From positions 1 through 31,051 of the IMG/VR virus record IMGVR_UViG_3300020448_000026: DNA of 31,051 nucleotides; one strand, written 5' to 3'. Origin of the DNA: a virus. Within the stretch, counting starts at the first letter, position 1; the number at the start of each line of letters is the position of its first letter. The translations under genes were made by a program, and so were the position numbers. Of the stretch, positions 10,701 through 16,700 are shown piece after piece. The notes under the pieces are model-generated. The model made no database searches and had not been told where the DNA came from. It worked only from the letters and a program-made list of their open reading frames with translations.

Positions 10701-13700
10701 AAAATTTGACTATATTCATAATGATTAAGATTTTTTCTATATACCACAATTTTTCTGTTTGGTATTGAACTATCATTAGTGTTCATATATCTTGCACTTG
10801 CAATCATGACAGATCCGTCTTTGCTTAAATCAAAATCTTCGCCAAATTCTTCAAGTAAGTTTTGTTCTAATACGCTATCTTTCAAAGAGAAACTTGTATC
10901 GTTTGGAACATAGCCTAGTAAATCAACACCTTCTGTTTTTGCAGTCCATTGACTTACAACAAAATTACCAGGTACAAGATTTGTAGTTGCTTCGTAAATA
11001 GTATCTCCTACACGTACTAAATCACCTATGAAATAAGACAATGTATTTTTAAAGAAGCCTCTATATTTGTTTTCTATACCTAATGCCCAATCATCAGTAT
11101 CATTTTTATCAAATATATAAATTCTACCTTCATTCGTTTCGGTCTTATCTCCTTGTGCGTGAACAAATAGTTTGTATGTGTTTGTATCAATTTGTCTAAA
11201 TTTTAATTGGTGTCCAAGACGTCTTCCGTTTGCAGAATTTGGAACAGTATAATAATTAATAGGCTGGAATTGTGATCCTCGTCTTTCATAAATTGCAACT
11301 GTTCCTTCGTTGCTAATGTTTGAAGAAGTACCATTTATATCAAGTGGAATATTATACGTTCTGGTCCAATCAAGATTTAAAGGACTAGGAGGATTGTTTG
11401 TATCTAAAACTCCTTCTAAAGTATTTGAACTGTATATCCAATATTCTAAATCTTGTAAAAAATCAGTAGTTGGTATTGGAATATTTGTTCCTTTATCTAC
11501 AACAATTAATGGTCCTGATACACTATCTTCCATATGAGTACTATTAATAGGACCCACTGTTCTAACAGTTGAATCATTTTCAACAAATGTTAAATTACTT
11601 GCTTCACCAAAGTCACTTCCTTTTGCCCAAGTACCGCTTTTATTTTTTAAGTAAAATCTTGCTGTAGCAAACGATCTTTCTATAAATGCAACAGTGGCAG
11701 TTGATCCTGTGTTTGTGTCTGTAACTGTTTGGCCTACTATAGGTAAAAACGGTTCGCCACTCAGGTCAAAGTTAGTCAATCTTGCTGTTGTCCAACCATT
11801 CCATTTATCATTTACTGTAAACTCTGTGTCATTAAGATAAGTGTAATCTAATCCTAATGGAGAAGGGTCTTGCCTAATATCATTTACATATAAATCATTA
11901 AGCCAAAATCTAAATTTGTTTCCGACTTGGAGGCTTGCTCCGTGTCCAGCAGGAGTTCTAATTACCCATCTAGAATCTAATATATTATTTTGTGTAGCAC
12001 CTTGTACATGACTTAATACTCCAAAATACGAAACTCTAGTTGGATTTGTAACAACATCTTCGTTTTGTTTTGCATCTAAAATATTTGTAAACGTAGGATC
12101 ATTTACAGAATTTCCTTGGATTGTAATATTTTGCACAACAAGATTTGCATTATATTCAAAAATGTTTGAAGTGTTAAAAGAACTACCAACGTTTACATAC
12201 CACCAACCTGCATGATAGTTGTCTTCAATATTTTGCTCTCTAGTATAATCTCCCACAGTAATGCCGCCTAAGGAAATTGTATCAGTTGCATTTAAAGAAC
12301 CATTTATATTGTTTAGATATAATTGCAAGTTATTATCGTTATCTATGTACCTATGTTGTACTGTTGCCCTTGCTGTAGAAGTTGTAATTTCATCACCAAC
12401 ATTTGGTGTTGCTAAAGCACTTATTATTTTTACAACTACATCTACCTTGCCTACTATTGTGTGTTGGCCATTAATTAATGTTTCTGTTAAAACAGAATCT
12501 CCGTTGAAAGGAGAAATACCAGCTAATGTTGATGTAGTATATCTGTTCCATTTTAGAGTTAAAATATCTCCTGGTTTTGTTCCTTCAAATTGTTCTTTTT
12601 CTGCCCTAATTAAAATATGATCTGTTGGTGCAAGTGGTATGGATGGATTACCTCTCATCATGTATACTATTCCAGGATAACGAGGAGTTGATGTAGAATT
12701 ATACTCATCACCTTTGCTTTGTTGATTAGATGCATGATTAAAAAATGTTTGAACTTCTTCTGCTAATACTTGTCTCTTAGCTTTCCATAACTGTTGGCTA
12801 TAAAATACGATATCGTTTGTCTCATAGGTTACTGAAGCACGATAATCACCTTTAAGTTTAGATTTTACATTTGATGCATTTGGTGATCCTATTGCCAAAT
12901 ATTTTCCATCTGGACTTATTACTGCACTTGTTCCAAAAGCCCCATTGGAATCATATAGATTGACAGTTTCGTCAATTTGTTGTAATTGTGCAAATTCTGT
13001 GTTATCACTAGGTCTCGTTAAAACATATACAGTTCCGTTTAGATCTTTTGGTGCAGTAATTGTCATGAGATTGTTATTATCTGAAACACTTAAACTAGCT
13101 CCAAAGTCTTTTTCGGTGCTATCAAATATTCCAGCAGTTTTGTTTATAATTTCTGGTTTAAGTTCAAAAACCTGTTTGCTTTTTAAAACTACCCATTTAC
13201 CCGTATCGTCATCATCTACCCAAATAGTATCGCTTTGGGCATTAGTTCCTGCAATAGTAAATTCTAACTGTTTTCCATCACGTTGTATATTATTATTTGC
13301 TTCAGTTAAGTTTGAAACTCTTACTGCCTTAAATCTAGTAATAAATCCTGTGTTAGCTGTGTAAGTATCTTCTGTTGCTGGAACATCTGTAACCGAATCT
13401 AAAGACAAAACATTAAGTTCCACCTTGTTAATAGTATAAAATCCATCAGTTCCTGTAGCAACATCATTTATTCCTATTACATCTCCTTTTTCAAATGCAA
13501 AGTATTTGTTTAATGTTACAGTGAATATATTACTAGCAGACGCTGTAATACTTGTTATTTTTAAATCTGTTGACATGTACTTGTATACACCCCAAGTCAA
13601 TTGGGTTTTATCTTTTGCTGTCCAAATATAAGATCCTTGTTGTAATAATGAAATATCTTCATTAATCAATAAATTATAATTTAGTATACTTGTATACACA

Positions 13701-16700
13701 TCTGCAGGATTAACATATCCTGATGAAGGCACGTAAAAATTATCATCATTGTAATATTTTGTAGGAAAAGGCTTATGATTATAATCTTTGGATTTTACAA
13801 AAATATTATTTCTATCTAACTTATAAATTAAAGAAGTGTCTTGCGGATCAACTGTATCCACAAGTTCAACTTGTTGTGGGTCTAATCTATATTTTGATTC
13901 GTCCAATAGTACTTCAAATACGTCATCACCTTCTGTTGCTCCATATCGTCCGGCTCGCACAGCCCATTCTTCGTAAAATTCTAAACTATCTCTATTAGCA
14001 CTTCCTAATTTGTCAAAAAGTTTGTTGAGAACATTTTTTGTTCCTTTATCTTGTATCATTCCTTGGAAAAATTTATATTGACTTACTTCATCAGGAATAA
14101 TATTTTCAAGATACTTTCTTTTCTGATAAGAAATTAAATGTTGTGCAAGTTTTTGTTGTTCGGTATCAAAGTTATCACTATCTAAATCGTAAAAATCTCC
14201 GAATTGTTTTGCTTTATAATCAAAATTAGGTAACAACCCTTGTGCCGGTTTATCGGCTAGTATGACAAACTGTTTGTCATCAAATTTATCAGATCCTGTT
14301 ACATTATTTTTTGCGACATAATAATATTGCTTATATTTTACTAGGTCGCCTATCTTATAATCCTGCCATGCTGTCCATTCATTAATAACTGCGTCTTGGA
14401 AAATGAAACCAGGAACATTTAATGAGCCGTTCCAGTCGCTTGATCTATAACCTTTTACCTTAATACGCTCTTGTCTATATCCTTGAGCTCTATTGTAAAT
14501 TTTATCACTGAATACTGTTTGATTGTCTATCACTATAGCATGTTCTGTTTGTGCTATAGGAAGTTTTAATTGATATATTCCTTCTTGTGTATTTTTTACT
14601 CTAAGCCCAAATTTGTTACTATTATCTCTTTCTGTGGTAGCAAAATCTGCCAATAGTCTTTTACCATCAGCTTGTAATAAACTATAGTCGTAAAAATTAT
14701 CATAGATGTTGTCCACAACGCTATATTTCTTTTCAAAAGCTATTTCTCTAGCACTTGGGCTTAAGGTTAATACAGTACCTGCCTCCCATGCTTGGGTTGA
14801 CCAAAACATAAATTCTTTTGCTGACAACTGCCAGTTTTCTATTTCTTTTAATGTGTCGTTATATTTTTCAAATGTAAACCCTACTGTTTCTAAGTATTTT
14901 GAATAACAAAGTAAAAAATCTACCACGTCTTGAATTTCAGTATACACAGTACCATAATTCACTGTAGTTGAAACCGTTTCGAAATTATTTGTAAACCTAG
15001 CTGACACACCTCCTACAATAGGAAGCTGATCCATTTTTTGGAAATTACTTGCTAAAAAATTTCCTGTGTTTGTAATTTTTACTCTATAAAAAGCATTATT
15101 AAATTTTACAATTTCGCCGGGCTCATATGTTTGGGAAGAAGAAAAATTGACAAAGTCTTCACTGACTCCGCCTACATTAATAAGAGGATCATTTCCTTTT
15201 TTCAGTGCCGGAAAAATTTTGAATCTAGGATTCTCTTTATCGTATCCTGATACTTTAAATCCTCTAGCTAACTTTTCAATTATGACTCCACTATAGGTAT
15301 AAACATTTAATGGCACACTTTTCGTTAATACGATTTTGTAATTTTCCTCAGGAACAAAAATATTTCCTTCATTTGTTGGTGTTCTACTATCTAGTATTAA
15401 TTTAAATTTACTCTTTTGGGTAAAGCCTCCTATTTTACTTCCTAATTTGTTTTCTAATGATTTTAATTTGTTTTGGTATTCAGTGAACTGTAAACTTTCG
15501 TTTGAGGCTAGATACCCTTGCATGTAATTTATTAATCCACCTGTGTTGACTCTTGTAGCATCTGCTGAACTATTTGGAAATTGTATCTGGCTTAATTCAA
15601 TACGCTTTGAGGTATCAGTATACACTAACTGATTTGCCATATTTCTTTTAATTCTACTTCTATCAAATGCTATGCCTATAAATTGTGCAGGCTCGCTCAT
15701 TGCCCATGCTTTGATAAGTGCGAAAGGATAATGAGAACTTCTTCTCCATGCTGTTTCGACAGGACCTTCATCTCCAAAAACAAAATCATTTTTGTATTCA
15801 GGATCTGGAGAATATAGTGCATATCCAGTGTCATTGGGACTTATTAAATTTCCTTTTTCATCAACTGGTATATATTTGTAAATATCTGGATTTTTAAATT
15901 TGTTTCTATAGGAAATTTTTGTGTTAGGTTCTCTGATTATTCCATTACTCATATCTTCCCATAATAGCAAATTATCTTTAGTATAGGGTGCTGTACCATA
16001 TACGGTGTCAAACCATGTAGGTTTAATTTTTAAACCTAATATTTCCCATGGATGCGAATGGGGTCTATCAGTATTATATAAATCTTTGTAAATTGCTCTC
16101 CAAAAGCCCGGTAACCTGTTATTATAAGGATCAGCCGCAAAGCTGTAATTGTAACTAAAACTATTTCCTCTTGAATATACATTATTTGTAGTATAATCTG
16201 GATTAGCAACAGCTTGTGACCAATCGTTAAATTCAGGCACCATTAAAGAAGAAATGTGATCTCTCGAAAATCCTGTATCTCTATATCTACTATCTACAAA
16301 GTCTGCTATGTCAATTATACTTTCTTCATAGGACAGTTTTAAATTATTATAAATTCTTTTTTCTAAATCTAATAAAAGTAGATCTCTAAAATCACCGAAA
16401 CAGCTCCATAATGATCCATCGTGTCCTTGTAATACGGGCTTAGATGAAGGCCATGCTGTAAAGTCATTTGTATCATATGTTGCATGATTCATTGACCCGC
16501 TTGGCATAAAAAAGATTCTATTATCTCCTTTAAACACATGTGTATGAGCAAGTCCTGAACCGCCACTAGTTTTGTCATATGCTTGTGCTGATTGTTCATC
16601 TGTAAATAAAGGATAAAACCATCCTAACTTGTCAGTATACGATTTTCCTGATGTTTGATCTATACCATATATTTTATATGGTCCTGTTGAATCAGGTACC

